Position numbers and translations under genes: made by a program. Under the pieces are notes generated by a model that saw nothing but the letters and a program-made list of their open reading frames with translations, did no database searches and was not told where the DNA came from. Positions 9,073 through 17,588 of a stretch of DNA of 64,000 nucleotides are shown piece after piece. Position 1 is the stretch's first letter. Every line of letters begins with the position of its first letter. The DNA is from Niveispirillum lacus (lineage in GTDB: Bacteria; Pseudomonadota; Alphaproteobacteria; Azospirillales; Azospirillaceae), in contig NZ_NOXU01000029.1 of the NCBI RefSeq assembly GCF_002251795.1, positions 1 to 64,000 on the forward strand, written 5' to 3'.

Positions 9073-10143
9073 ATGACGCGTTCTTACAAAATCGCCGTGA
9101 TCCCCGGTGATGGTATCGGCAATGAAGTCATGCCGGAAGGCATCCGCGCTCTGGAACAGGCCGCCAGCCTGTTCGGCTTTACGGTAGAACAGAAATGGCA
9201 CGATTTCGCGCATTGCGATTACTATCTGAAGCATGGCCGCATGATGCCGGAAGATTGGAAAGACCAGATCGGCCAGCCTGATGCCCTCTTCTTCGGCGCT
9301 GTCGGCTGGCCGGCGAAGGTACCGGACCATATCTCGCTGTGGCAATCGCTTCTGCTGTTCCGGCGTGAATATGACCAGTATGTCAATCTGCGGCCTGTCC
9401 GGCTGATGCCGGGTGTTCCCTGCCCCCTGGCAGGGCGCAAGCCGGGTGATATTGATTTCTGGATCGTGCGGGAAAATACAGAGGGCGAATATTCCTCCGT
9501 CGGCGGCACGATGTTCCCTGGCACCGACCGGGAGGTGGTGATCCAGGAAACGGTGATGACGCGGGTGGGTGTGGACCGTGTCCTGCGCTATGCTTTCGAA
9601 CTGGCGAATAGCCGGCCGCACCGGCATCTGACCTCGGCCACTAAATCCAACGGCATCGCCGTCACCATGCCTTATTGGGATGCCCGCGTCGAAGCGATGG
9701 CCAAACATTACCCTGATGTACGGTGGGACAAATATCACATCGACATTCTGACCGCACAATTTGTGCTCAACCCTGACCGGTTTGATGTGGTGGTGGGTTC
9801 CAACCTGTTTGGCGACATCCTGTCCGATCTTGGCCCCGCCTGCACCGGGACCATCGGCATCGCGCCGTCCGGTAACATCAATCCGGACCGCACCGGCCCA
9901 TCCCTGTTTGAGCCTGTCCATGGCTCGGCCCCGGATATCGCCGGACAAGGCATCGCCAATCCGGTGGGGCAAATCTGGTCAGCGGCCATGATGCTGCAAC
10001 ATCTGGGAGAGGTCGAGGCGGCGGCAGCCATCGTGACCGCCATCGAGCGGACATTGGCGGAACCGGCCCTGCGCACCCGCGACCTGAAGGGCAACGCTGA
10101 TACAGCAACCTGCGGCAAAGCCATTGCCGACGCGATGGGATGA
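9073..10143 (+). CDS. ttuC: Tartrate / D-malate dehydrogenase (beta-decarboxylating)
   Basis: 356 residues, isocitrate/isopropylmalate dehydrogenase superfamily. IAVIPGDGIGNEVMPEG is the N-terminal nucleotide segment; WIVRENTEGEYSSVGG, TSATKSNGI and GSNLFGDILSDLGP carry substrate- and metal-binding residues; FEPVHGSAPDIAGQGIANP is the adenine-binding end. Tartrate dehydrogenases (TtuC) and D-malate dehydrogenases (DmlA) share these features and cannot be separated by eye; they oxidise and decarboxylate 2-hydroxy C4 acids with NAD. It closes the GNAT-ALDH operon, suggesting catabolism of a C4 hydroxy acid or its semialdehyde. Confidence 0.9.
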   Translation: MTRSYKIAVIPGDGIGNEVMPEGIRALEQAASLFGFTVEQKWHDFAHCDYYLKHGRMMPEDWKDQIGQPDALFFGAVGWPAKVPDHISLWQSLLLFRREYDQYVNLRPVRLMPGVPCPLAGRKPGDIDFWIVRENTEGEYSSVGGTMFPGTDREVVIQETVMTRVGVDRVLRYAFELANSRPHRHLTSATKSNGIAVTMPYWDARVEAMAKHYPDVRWDKYHIDILTAQFVLNPDRFDVVVGSNLFGDILSDLGPACTGTIGIAPSGNINPDRTGPSLFEPVHGSAPDIAGQGIANPVGQIWSAAMMLQHLGEVEAAAAIVTAIERTLAEPALRTRDLKGNADTATCGKAIADAMG

Positions 10144-10156
10144 TGCGCACCTATTT

Positions 10157-10190
10157 AAAGAAAAGCGGCGGGCCCCGAGGGACCCGCCGC
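10157..10190 (-). terminator. Rho-independent terminator of the TonB receptor gene
   Basis: Read on the minus strand, GCGGCGGG (10190-10183) pairs with CCCGCCGC (10172-10165) and is followed by TTTTCTTT. It lies 30 bases past the receptor stop codon. There is no T tract in the plus direction, so it mainly serves the minus-strand gene. Confidence 0.85.
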
Positions 10191-10220
10191 CAAGTGATGA
10201 AGCAGAGATGAAGCCTCAGA

Positions 10221-13157
10221 TCAGAATTTGACCGAGGTCGAAATAAAGAACCGCTGACCCAACGCGTCATACGTGTTGGTGAAGCTGTTCTGCTGAGAGC
10301 CGATCATGGTGTCGGGCAGCATCGGCGGCTGCTTGTCGAACAGGTTGGTGACACCGGCCGACACGGCGACACCCTCGACAACCTCATACGAACCAGACAG
10401 ATCGAACAGGTTGTACGAACCGACCTTCGGATAGACGAGCGTCGTGGGGTTGGTGCCAAACAGGATGGCGTCGTTCTTCCACGACCCGATATAGTTCCAC
10501 TGTACCGATGCCGTCAGTGGACCGCTCTGATAGGTGAAGGTCGTCGTGGCCTTCCACTTGGGGATTGGCTCACCGCAGATATTCGGACCACCATAGCCGG
10601 CGCACTTATAGATGGTACCACCAACAGACGGCTGAACATTCAGCTTGTTGCGATAGGACACGTCGGTCTTGATGCGATACTGACCTTCACCAGCAATCGC
10701 GAGGCTTTCCGGCAGATCCTGGTGCCACACCAAACCGAGGTCGACGCCTGAGGTCTTGAGACCGGCATTGTTGACAGTCGGGACCTGGACAACAGCCAGA
10801 TAACCATCACCTGTGCGCGAGATGGCCTGGCAGGTAGCGCTTTGCAGGTTCTTGTTCACAAAACAGTCACGAACCACACCGGCGGCACCGCCGCCGAAGC
10901 CACCAATCTGGTCATCCAGCTTGATCTGCCACCAGTCCAAGGTAGCGGACAGTTCGGGCAGGAAGGACGGCGTGAACACGGCACCGACGGTCCAGGTCTC
11001 GGACTGCTCTTCCTTCAGGTCAAAACCCACGACCGCCGCACCCTGCGTCAGGCTCTGATACTGGGTCGGGCGCGCATTGTTGAAGGCGGTAGTGCCGACA
11101 CTGGCCGCCGGCACGCCCTGGCTGATACAGAAGGCGCGGTCAAAGTTGGTGGCCGTGGATAGCAGACAGGGATCAACAGTGGAGTTCAGGGTTGGGAAGC
11201 CAACGGCACCGCCCTGGAACAGTTCAAGCACGTTGGGCGCACGGGTGGCTGCCTGGAACTCCGCACGGAAGTTCACGTCCTCCACCGGCGACCAGCCCAT
11301 ACCAGCCTTCCAGCTTTCAACCGAGCCGACCGACGAATAGTCGGAGTAACGGAAAGCGGCAGTGGCCGACAGGTCCTCAAAGAACGGCTGGTCAGAAACC
11401 AACGGCACATAGGTTTCAGCAAAACCTTCCCACACGTCGAATGAGCCAGAGGTCGACAGGGCGGGGTTGAAGCCCAGAATATCGCCCGTGCGGATGCTGT
11501 CATCCACGCGATCGAAATACTTGTTCTTGCGCCATTCACCACCAAAGGCGACGCTTACAGCGCCAGCGGGCAGATCGAACAGGTCGCCATTGATGGAACC
11601 GTTCCATACCTGCTGCTCAAATTCCTGTACGCGGTTGGTGTCAGTCCGGACGTAGTTGGCAGCAGCTTCGCTGATGCGACCAGGGCCGAAGATATCAATG
11701 GGCACACAGCCGGCGGCACGGGCAGTAGCGTCAACGCAGATGGCATTGCCGGCGGCATCGCGCGTGGCATTGAGTGCCTGACGCAGGCGAGCCGATGACA
11801 CGTCGTTGCGGACAATCACGTCACGGGTAACGCGGCCGAAAGTGAAGTAGGTATCATACCTCCACCCATCAATGAGATCACCCTTGATGCCGGTCGTGCT
11901 GTTGAAAGCGTTCTGGTTGTTGTCCTGCTGCCGGGCGCCCAGCTCCATCATACGGCGGGAGAGAGCATTGGCTGTCGTGATGCTGGCATAGTCATTGGCT
12001 GTGAAGCCCGGCGGTGCCACGAAAGTGGGATCCGCTGAGGCCGGATACAGGGTACGCAGCTGGGCGACGGTCGCAGCCGTCAGCAGCGGGTTGGTCAGAT
12101 TGATGCGGATCGGCGGCACACCGGGACGGGGCTGCGGGATCACGGCCGGGGTTTCGGCCAACTGCAGCGGCACGCGGTTTGTCACATAGTTGAACTCTTC
12201 ATAAATCTCAAAATGTTCATTGAACTCGTGATTGCCGATCGCAAAGAGCGACAGACGCTCCTGCGGCACGCGCAGATAGTTCACAGGCGAGAAGTTGTAC
12301 AGGTCACCAGCCGAGGTCGTGGTACGGGTGCTGTTATAGGGGCGCGGCACGCCATTAGCATCCCACGTCAGAACCGTGGTGCCACGGGCCAGACGGGCAC
12401 CCGGCGAGGTCGAGGAACCGCTGAACAGAATGGTCGGGACGCCATTCACCACACCTTCGGTGATTGCCTGCTTGGAATAGTCGCGATCACCAGCCATAAC
12501 CTCGTCACGCTTATTGTACTCAGCGAACAGGGTCAGGTTGGACTTCCCATCCTCAGAACCGGTTCCGAGGGTCAGGTTCACGTTGCGCTCCTTGCCATCG
12601 CCTTCCTTGGTGATGCCATAGCGCGCACTGGCCTTGGCCCCACGGAAATCATCTTGCAGGACAAAGTTGACAACGCCGGCAATAGCATCGGAACCATACA
12701 CGGCCGACGCGCCACCCGTTAGAACCTGCACCTGCTTAATCAGTGAAGCCGGGACGTTGTTCAGATCAACCGTACCAGTACCGTTGGTCGGGATGTAGCG
12801 GCGGCCATTGACCAAAACCAGCGTGCGGGCAGCACCAATACCGCGCAGATCGACCGTGGCGGTGCCGTTGCCGCCATTATTGGAGAATGCACCCAGCGCC
12901 GGGATGATCTGCGGCAGTTCGTTTAGCACACTATCGACGGTGGCAGCCCCAGCCTGTTCAAAGGCGGCGGCATCCACGACCGTGACCGGGCTGGAGCTGG
13001 TCAGTTCCGGACGCGCAATGCGCGAACCGGTCACCACGATTTCCTCAAGCTGCAATTCCTGCGCAGTGGCCACACCGGTCGCCACCAGACCCATGGCAGC
13101 GCCCAACAATAGGCCCCGCTGGAAACGGCGTGACGAACGCTTCTGAACCATCTTCAT
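10221..13157 (-). CDS. TonB-dependent outer membrane receptor (978 residues)
   Basis: The N-terminus is a basic signal peptide (RRFQRGLLLGAAMGLVATG, cut after VATAQ), followed closely by a TonB box-like LEEIVVTGSRIARPE. The plug follows (TVDLRGIGAARTLVLVNGRR, GGASAVYGSDAIAGVVNFV), then a long barrel that ends in the aromatic-rich FFISTSVKF. Length and sequence style match the large receptors with many paralogues in alphaproteobacteria that take up oligosaccharides, peptides or aromatic compounds rather than siderophores. The substrate is unknown. It is a single gene with its own terminator, and an unusually AT-rich stretch lies upstream. Confidence 0.93.
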   Translation of the reverse strand: MKMVQKRSSRRFQRGLLLGAAMGLVATGVATAQELQLEEIVVTGSRIARPELTSSSPVTVVDAAAFEQAGAATVDSVLNELPQIIPALGAFSNNGGNGTATVDLRGIGAARTLVLVNGRRYIPTNGTGTVDLNNVPASLIKQVQVLTGGASAVYGSDAIAGVVNFVLQDDFRGAKASARYGITKEGDGKERNVNLTLGTGSEDGKSNLTLFAEYNKRDEVMAGDRDYSKQAITEGVVNGVPTILFSGSSTSPGARLARGTTVLTWDANGVPRPYNSTRTTTSAGDLYNFSPVNYLRVPQERLSLFAIGNHEFNEHFEIYEEFNYVTNRVPLQLAETPAVIPQPRPGVPPIRINLTNPLLTAATVAQLRTLYPASADPTFVAPPGFTANDYASITTANALSRRMMELGARQQDNNQNAFNSTTGIKGDLIDGWRYDTYFTFGRVTRDVIVRNDVSSARLRQALNATRDAAGNAICVDATARAAGCVPIDIFGPGRISEAAANYVRTDTNRVQEFEQQVWNGSINGDLFDLPAGAVSVAFGGEWRKNKYFDRVDDSIRTGDILGFNPALSTSGSFDVWEGFAETYVPLVSDQPFFEDLSATAAFRYSDYSSVGSVESWKAGMGWSPVEDVNFRAEFQAATRAPNVLELFQGGAVGFPTLNSTVDPCLLSTATNFDRAFCISQGVPAASVGTTAFNNARPTQYQSLTQGAAVVGFDLKEEQSETWTVGAVFTPSFLPELSATLDWWQIKLDDQIGGFGGGAAGVVRDCFVNKNLQSATCQAISRTGDGYLAVVQVPTVNNAGLKTSGVDLGLVWHQDLPESLAIAGEGQYRIKTDVSYRNKLNVQPSVGGTIYKCAGYGGPNICGEPIPKWKATTTFTYQSGPLTASVQWNYIGSWKNDAILFGTNPTTLVYPKVGSYNLFDLSGSYEVVEGVAVSAGVTNLFDKQPPMLPDTMIGSQQNSFTNTYDALGQRFFISTSVKF

Positions 13158-13680
13158 CGTTAACCCCTCTCCGGATTGCTGTTGCCCGCCGACTCTATGC
13201 CCTTCGGTCTAGGCTTAATGGTGTGAGAAACATGCCGTACCGGTGCGACAGTGCAACGGCCCTCCAACCCTGCAACAAACTTATCCCGAATCTGTGACAG
13301 ATCAGCAACAATCCTTCAAAGTTCACCCTGTATTCTTAAATAAAGTTGCAAAGACTCGAATATTAATACTAATAAAATCTTGAAATTAGTGAAATCAATA
13401 CTTAAATAAGCAAATTCTTACATGATTTAAACAAAATATTTACCAATCTGTTACAAAAATAAACTAAAAATTTTAGTTGAAAGAAAACTCATGAAATTCG
13501 AATAAGGACCTTCGAATCTATCAATCTAAAAAGTGATTATTTATCTCCTGTCGCGACCCAGCTGGGATGTCGCGTAGTGGGATACGTCTTCAGACAATAA
13601 TTCGGAGGATGGACCGACTTGCCATACCATGCCCATAGAGGCGCACGCCTCCGAATCGTGGGCTGACAGGCTGGGCGTAG
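13158..13680. other. Long intergenic region with an AT-rich island
   Basis: About 520 bases without a convincing gene separate the TonB receptor from the clpX terminator. From about 13320 to 13510 the composition is strikingly AT-rich, with runs such as AAATATT and TTTTAG, unlike anything else in the window. It lies 160-350 bases upstream of the receptor start and probably holds its promoter and sites for a nucleoid protein. From 13552 on, GC-rich dyads appear. I found no open frame with coding character. Confidence 0.7.
13601..13655. repeat. Inverted repeat TTCGGAGG / CCTCCGAA with inner hairpin
   Basis: TTCGGAGG (13601-13608) and CCTCCGAA (13648-13655) are perfect 8-bp complements around a 39-base loop. 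An alternative hairpin AGGCG/CGCCT (13639-13643 with 13646-13650) competes with the right arm. A further dyad CGCGAC/GTCGCG sits at 13552-13574. The layout would suit a small structured RNA or a leader, but I recognise no known family. Confidence 0.45.
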
Positions 13681-13714
13681 AAAAGAAAAAGGGCGGCTCC
13701 TCGCGGAACCGCCC
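13681..13714 (-). terminator. Rho-independent terminator of clpX
   Basis: On the minus strand GGGCGG (13714-13709) pairs with CCGCCC (13696-13691), extended by a further GGA/TCC after one mismatch, and is followed by TTTTTCTTTT. It lies just past the clpX stop codon. Confidence 0.88.
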
Positions 13715-13741
13715 CTCCAAAAACGGATGGCCTGACCCGGG

Positions 13742-15007
13742 TTAGGCGCCTGGCGCCACCTGGCTGATCCGGTCTGAGTAGATATAGAGCGGCTTGGCGC
13801 GGCCCTCTACCACTTCCTTGTTCACGACAATTTCCTCGACCCCGGTCAAGCCTGGCAGGTCGTACATGGGATCAAGCAGAATGCTCTCCATGATCGACCG
13901 CAGGCCACGGGCACCCGTCTTGCGTTCAATCGCCTTGCGGGAGATCGAGCGCAGGGCCTCCTCATGCACGGTGAGCTTTACATCTTCCATTTCGAACAGG
14001 CGCTGGTACTGCTTAACCAGCGCATTCTTCGGCTTGGACAGAATCTCGATCAGCGCCGCTTCGTCCAGATCATGCAACGTGGCGAGCACCGGCAGACGGC
14101 CAACGAACTCGGGGATCAGGCCGAACTTCAACAGGTCCTCGGGCTCCACTTCACGCAACACATCGCCCATGCGGCGTTCATCCGGGCCACGCACATCGGC
14201 GCCAAAGCCAATGGAGGTGCCCTTACCACGGGCCGCGATGATCTTTTCGAGCCCGGCGAAGGCGCCACCGCAGATGAACAGGATGTTGGTCGTGTCCACC
14301 TGCAGGAATTCCTGCTGCGGATGCTTGCGCCCGCCTTGCGGCGGGACGGACGCGACCGTGCCTTCCATGATTTTCAGCAAGGCCTGCTGCACGCCTTCAC
14401 CCGAAACATCCCGCGTGATGGACGGGTTATCGGACTTGCGGCTGATCTTATCGACCTCATCGATATAGACGATGCCGCGCTGGGCCCGCTCAACATTGTA
14501 ATCAGCAGCCTGAAGCAGTTTCAGGATGATGTTTTCAACGTCCTCGCCCACATAACCGGCTTCGGTCAGGGTCGTGGCGTCGGCCATGGTGAAGGGAACG
14601 TCGATGATACGGGCCAACGTCTGGGCCAGCAGTGTCTTGCCCGAACCCGTTGGGCCAACCAACAGGATATTGGACTTGGCCAGTTCCACGTCATTGTGCT
14701 TCGCACCGTGGGCCAAGCGCTTGTAATGGTTATGGACGGCTACGGACAGCACACGCTTGGCATGCTCCTGACCGATCACATAATCATCCAGCACCGTGCT
14801 GATATCGCGCGGGGACGGCACACCGTCGCGGGACTTCACCAGCGTGGTCTTGTTTTCCTCGCGGATGATGTCCATGCACAGCTCGACGCATTCATCGCAG
14901 ATGAACACGGTGGGGCCGGCAATGAGCTTGCGCACCTCGTGCTGGCTCTTTCCGCAAAAAGAGCAGTAGAGGGTATTTTTGCTGTCGCCGCCGGTCGACT
15001 TGGTCAT
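13742..15007 (-). CDS. clpX: ATP-dependent Clp protease ATP-binding subunit ClpX
   Basis: 421 residues, the AAA+ unfoldase that feeds ssrA-tagged and other substrates into ClpP. The N-terminal zinc-binding domain has Cys15, Cys18, Cys37 and Cys40 (CSFCGK, FICDEC). Walker A is GPTGSGKT at 118-125, followed by [13 protein letters not shown] (pore-1 loop), VYIDEVDKI (Walker B), the [10 protein letters not shown] loop (RKH motif) and the IGF loop at [11 protein letters not shown]. The start at [11 protein letters not shown] is the usual one; ten more codons are open upstream. In alphaproteobacteria ClpXP degrades cell-cycle regulators such as CtrA. It lies downstream of tig and clpP in the classical order. 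Confidence 0.98.
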   Translation of the reverse strand: MTKSTGGDSKNTLYCSFCGKSQHEVRKLIAGPTVFICDECVELCMDIIREENKTTLVKSRDGVPSPRDISTVLDDYVIGQEHAKRVLSVAVHNHYKRLAHGAKHNDVELAKSNILLVGPTGSGKTLLAQTLARIIDVPFTMADATTLTEAGYVGEDVENIILKLLQAADYNVERAQRGIVYIDEVDKISRKSDNPSITRDVSGEGVQQALLKIMEGTVASVPPQGGRKHPQQEFLQVDTTNILFICGGAFAGLEKIIAARGKGTSIGFGADVRGPDERRMGDVLREVEPEDLLKFGLIPEFVGRLPVLATLHDLDEAALIEILSKPKNALVKQYQRLFEMEDVKLTVHEEALRSISRKAIERKTGARGLRSIMESILLDPMYDLPGLTGVEEIVVNKEVVEGRAKPLYIYSDRISQVAPGA

Positions 15008-15075
15008 TTGCGCTCCGTACATCACCGGATGGCGCATCGAAAGTGGCCCGGCTGGCCCCGACCGATACGCCCCAA

Positions 15076-15160
15076 CATCCCTAGAGGGATGCCTGCTTCA
15101 GGGGGCGCCCTTGCCGTCTCCGGTTCCCTGTCCATCCCGTGCATCACGGGGGACGGAACC
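15076..15160. repeat. Stem-loops in the clpP-clpX gap
   Basis: The 243-base clpP-clpX gap holds two dyads. CATCCC-TAGA-GGGATG lies at 15076-15091. A longer one at 15123-15160 pairs GGTTCC, GTCC and CCCGTG with CACGGG, GGAC and GGAACC around a CAT loop, with small bulges. No T tract follows in either direction. It could be an RNA processing or stability element between the two cistrons, or lie in a separate clpX promoter region. Confidence 0.6.
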
Positions 15161-15250
15161 CCAGGGCTGACAATGGACGCCCTCTCTCACCTATTCAACA
15201 ACACCCGAAGCGGCGGGATCAATATATACTTGTTCGCCACCGCTTCTGCC

Positions 15251-15901
15251 TTACGCCGCCTGGGTCAATCCACCGGGGCGGCCGGCAATCACCTCATCGA
15301 TGATCCCGAACGCCTTGGCCTCATCCGGGCTCATGAACTTGTCACGTTCCACAGCCTTTTCAATGACATCCAGGCTTTGGCCCGTGTGCTTCACGAAAAT
15401 CTCGTTGAGATTTTCGCGCAGGCGCAGAATTTCCTGGGCCTGGATCTCGATATCCGCCGCCTGACCCTGCGCACCGCCCGACGGCTGGTGGATCATGATT
15501 CGGCTGTTGGGCAGCGAGAACCGCTTGCCCTTGGCGCCACCGGCGAGCAACAAGGCCCCCATGGAAGAGGCCTGACCCATGCAGATGGTCGCAACGGGGC
15601 TGCGGATATACTGCATCGTGTCATAGATCGCCAACCCGGCCGTCACATAACCGCCCGGCGAGTTGATGTAGAAGGAGATTTCCTTGGTCGGATTCTCCGC
15701 TTCCAGGAACAGAAGCTGGGCACAGACCAGGCTGGCCACGGCATCATTGACGCCACCGACCAGGAAAATGATCCGTTCCTTCAGGAGGCGGGAGTAGATG
15801 TCGTATGCCCGTTCACCACGATTGGTCTGCTCAACCACCATGGGAACCAGCGCGTTCATCTGCGGTTCAATCATGATCCCTGCTTCGCTCCTAACCGGCA
15901 T
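15251..15901 (-). CDS. clpP: ATP-dependent Clp protease proteolytic subunit ClpP
   Basis: 216 residues, serine peptidase of the Clp complex. The catalytic triad is Ser113 ([11 protein letters not shown]), His138 ([10 protein letters not shown]) and Asp187 ([11 protein letters not shown]). The oxyanion-loop segment YINSPGGYV is also present. The start could be ATG 15901 (MPVRSEAG), preceded by AGGA at a good distance but embedded in a hairpin, or ATG 15874 ([11 protein letters not shown]), which gives a more typical 207-residue protein. It lies between tig and clpX and is a second, distinct gene from the clpP-like gene at 59128. Confidence 0.97.
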   Translation of the reverse strand: MPVRSEAGIMIEPQMNALVPMVVEQTNRGERAYDIYSRLLKERIIFLVGGVNDAVASLVCAQLLFLEAENPTKEISFYINSPGGYVTAGLAIYDTMQYIRSPVATICMGQASSMGALLLAGGAKGKRFSLPNSRIMIHQPSGGAQGQAADIEIQAQEILRLRENLNEIFVKHTGQSLDVIEKAVERDKFMSPDEAKAFGIIDEVIAGRPGGLTQAA

Positions 15902-15929
15902 CCGCGGGGTCCTGGATTGGCCCCCGCGG
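15902..15929. repeat. Hairpin between tig and clpP, abutting the clpP start
   Basis: CCGCGGGG (15902-15909) and CCCCGCGG (15922-15929) form a perfect 8-bp stem with a 12-base loop. On the mRNA the 3' arm ends exactly where the ATG at 15901 begins, and the likely ribosome binding site AGGA sits in the loop. It may weaken read-through from tig or tune clpP translation. Confidence 0.6.
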
Positions 15930-15946
15930 TATTCGTTTCAACAGCC

Positions 15947-17287
15947 TCAGGCGGCTGCTGCTTCGTCCTCGTCCGGATCACGCATCAGCTCTTCAACCGA
16001 TACGGTCACTTCGTTCACCTTAACGGTTCCAAGGATGAAGTCGACAACCTTATCCTCGTAAATCGGTGCGCGGAGGCTTTCAACGGCCTGCGGGTTCTTC
16101 TGGAAGAACTCGAACACCTGCTGCTCCTGGCCCGGATAACGACGGACCTCGTCGAACATGGCCTTCTGCAGCTCCTCGCGCGTCACAGAGATATTGTTAC
16201 GGCGACCGATTTCGGAAAGGAGCAAGCCCAGACGCACGCGCCGGACAGCAATGTCGCGATATTCAGCCTTGAGGGCTTCCTCGTCCTTGCCTTCATCTTC
16301 GGCATCGGCACCACCGCGGGCCAGTTCTTCTTGCAGGCGCTTCCAGATCTGGTCGAACTCGATCTCAACCATGCCGGCCGGAACCTCGAAGCTGTGCAGC
16401 TCCGCCAGCTTGTCCAACAGTGAGCGCTTGGCGCGCAGACGCGAGGTCTGACCATATTCGCCTTCGGTCCGCTCCTTGATGGCAGCCTTCAGCGCTTCCA
16501 GATCATCGAATCCGAAGCTCTTGGCCAAGTCGTCATTCAGCTCGGCATCCTTGGCCGAACGGATTTCCTTAACCTTGACCTCAAACACCGCCGCCTTACC
16601 GGCCAGCTCGGCGGCGTGATAGGCTTCCGGGAAGCTGACATTGACCGTGACATCGCTGCCGGCCTTGGCGCCGACAAGCTGATCCTCGAATCCGGGGATG
16701 AAGGAACCGGAACCCAGCTCCAGCTCGTAATCGTCACCCTTCATGCCGGGACGCTTTTCACCATCGACGGAACCGTCAAAGTCGATCAGCAGGATGTCAC
16801 CGGTCACGGCAGGGCGATCTTCTTCCACCTTTTCGGTGGTGCGACGGCCCTTGGACAGACGGCCCAGGGCCTCGGTCACGGTATCATCCGCAACGGTGGC
16901 CACCGGCTTCTCAATCTCCACGGCGGACAGGTCGGCCGGCTCAATCTCCGGCAGCAGTTCAACCTGGACGGCAAATTCCAGATCCTGACCCGGATCGAAC
17001 TTCAGCACTTCGATCTTCGGCTGGAGAGCGGGACGCAGATTATTGTCGGAGACCGCCTGCTGCGCACCGTCATTGACAGCGGCTTCCAGCACCTCGCCCA
17101 TGACCGACTGGCCATAGCGCTGCTTCAGGATCGGCATCGGGACCTTGCCGGGACGGAAGCCCGGAATCTTGACGGTCTTGCCGACCTCGGTCAGCCGGGT
17201 CTGCACCCGCGATTCGATGTCCTGGGCCGTGATGACGACCTTGAAGTCGCGGCGGAGGCCTTCAGCGCTGGTCTCGATGATCTGCAT
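15947..17287 (-). CDS. tig: Trigger factor, ribosome-associated chaperone
   Basis: 446 residues. The ribosome-docking signature GFRPGKVP is at residues 43-50. The FKBP-type peptidyl-prolyl isomerase domain follows (about 150-240, LELGSGSFIPGFEDQLVGAK), then the long helical chaperone arms. The C-terminal tail is acidic and alanine-rich (DPDEDEAAAA). It binds nascent chains at the exit tunnel. It is the first gene of tig-clpP-clpX, linking folding and degradation. Confidence 0.97.
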   Translation of the reverse strand: MQIIETSAEGLRRDFKVVITAQDIESRVQTRLTEVGKTVKIPGFRPGKVPMPILKQRYGQSVMGEVLEAAVNDGAQQAVSDNNLRPALQPKIEVLKFDPGQDLEFAVQVELLPEIEPADLSAVEIEKPVATVADDTVTEALGRLSKGRRTTEKVEEDRPAVTGDILLIDFDGSVDGEKRPGMKGDDYELELGSGSFIPGFEDQLVGAKAGSDVTVNVSFPEAYHAAELAGKAAVFEVKVKEIRSAKDAELNDDLAKSFGFDDLEALKAAIKERTEGEYGQTSRLRAKRSLLDKLAELHSFEVPAGMVEIEFDQIWKRLQEELARGGADAEDEGKDEEALKAEYRDIAVRRVRLGLLLSEIGRRNNISVTREELQKAMFDEVRRYPGQEQQVFEFFQKNPQAVESLRAPIYEDKVVDFILGTVKVNEVTVSVEELMRDPDEDEAAAA

Positions 17288-17412
17288 GGGACGAAATGCC
17301 TGTCTTTTGTCTGTTCGCCCCAGCCCCCTCTGCCATTACAGGGACCGAAGCTCCCGCGGGTGGGCCGAAACTCGGCCGCCGCGGTGGGTTGCGGGTCAAA
17401 ACTCAAAACTCG

Positions 17413-17496
17413 TGGTGCGGGCGAAGGGACTTGAACCCCCACGTCTTTCGACACTGGAACCTAAATCCAGCGCGTCTACCATTCCGCCACGCCCGC
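17413..17496 (-). tRNA. tRNA-Leu (anticodon UAG)
   Basis: On the minus strand the gene begins GCGGGCGTGGCGGAATGG and ends CGCCCGCACCA, so CCA is encoded. The acceptor stem is GCGGGCG/CGCCCGC. The anticodon arm CTGGA-TTTAGGT-TCCAG gives TAG. A short variable arm and the TTCAAGT T-loop complete a class II tRNA. It lies 125 bases upstream of tig and 92 bases past the end of the E1-like gene. Confidence 0.96.
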
Positions 17497-17588
17497 CCGT
17501 CGGGAAAACCATGAGGCCGCCCGTGGGAGCGCACCGTATAGCAAGCTGATCGAGGCTCGCCAAGCGCGGAATCTTGGGGAATGCCTCT

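Noticed and set aside
13552-13680. SRP RNA, 6S RNA or cobalamin riboswitch before the TonB receptor
   Set aside because: None of the conserved sequences of these families was found; only unexplained dyads remain.
15008-15250. Sigma-32 heat-shock promoter before clpX
   Set aside because: No pair resembling the heat-shock consensus with proper spacing was seen by eye.
13964-16423. 819-codon open frame on the plus strand
   Set aside because: It runs antisense across clpX, clpP and tig; such long antisense frames arise from GC-rich codon bias and it shows no domain.
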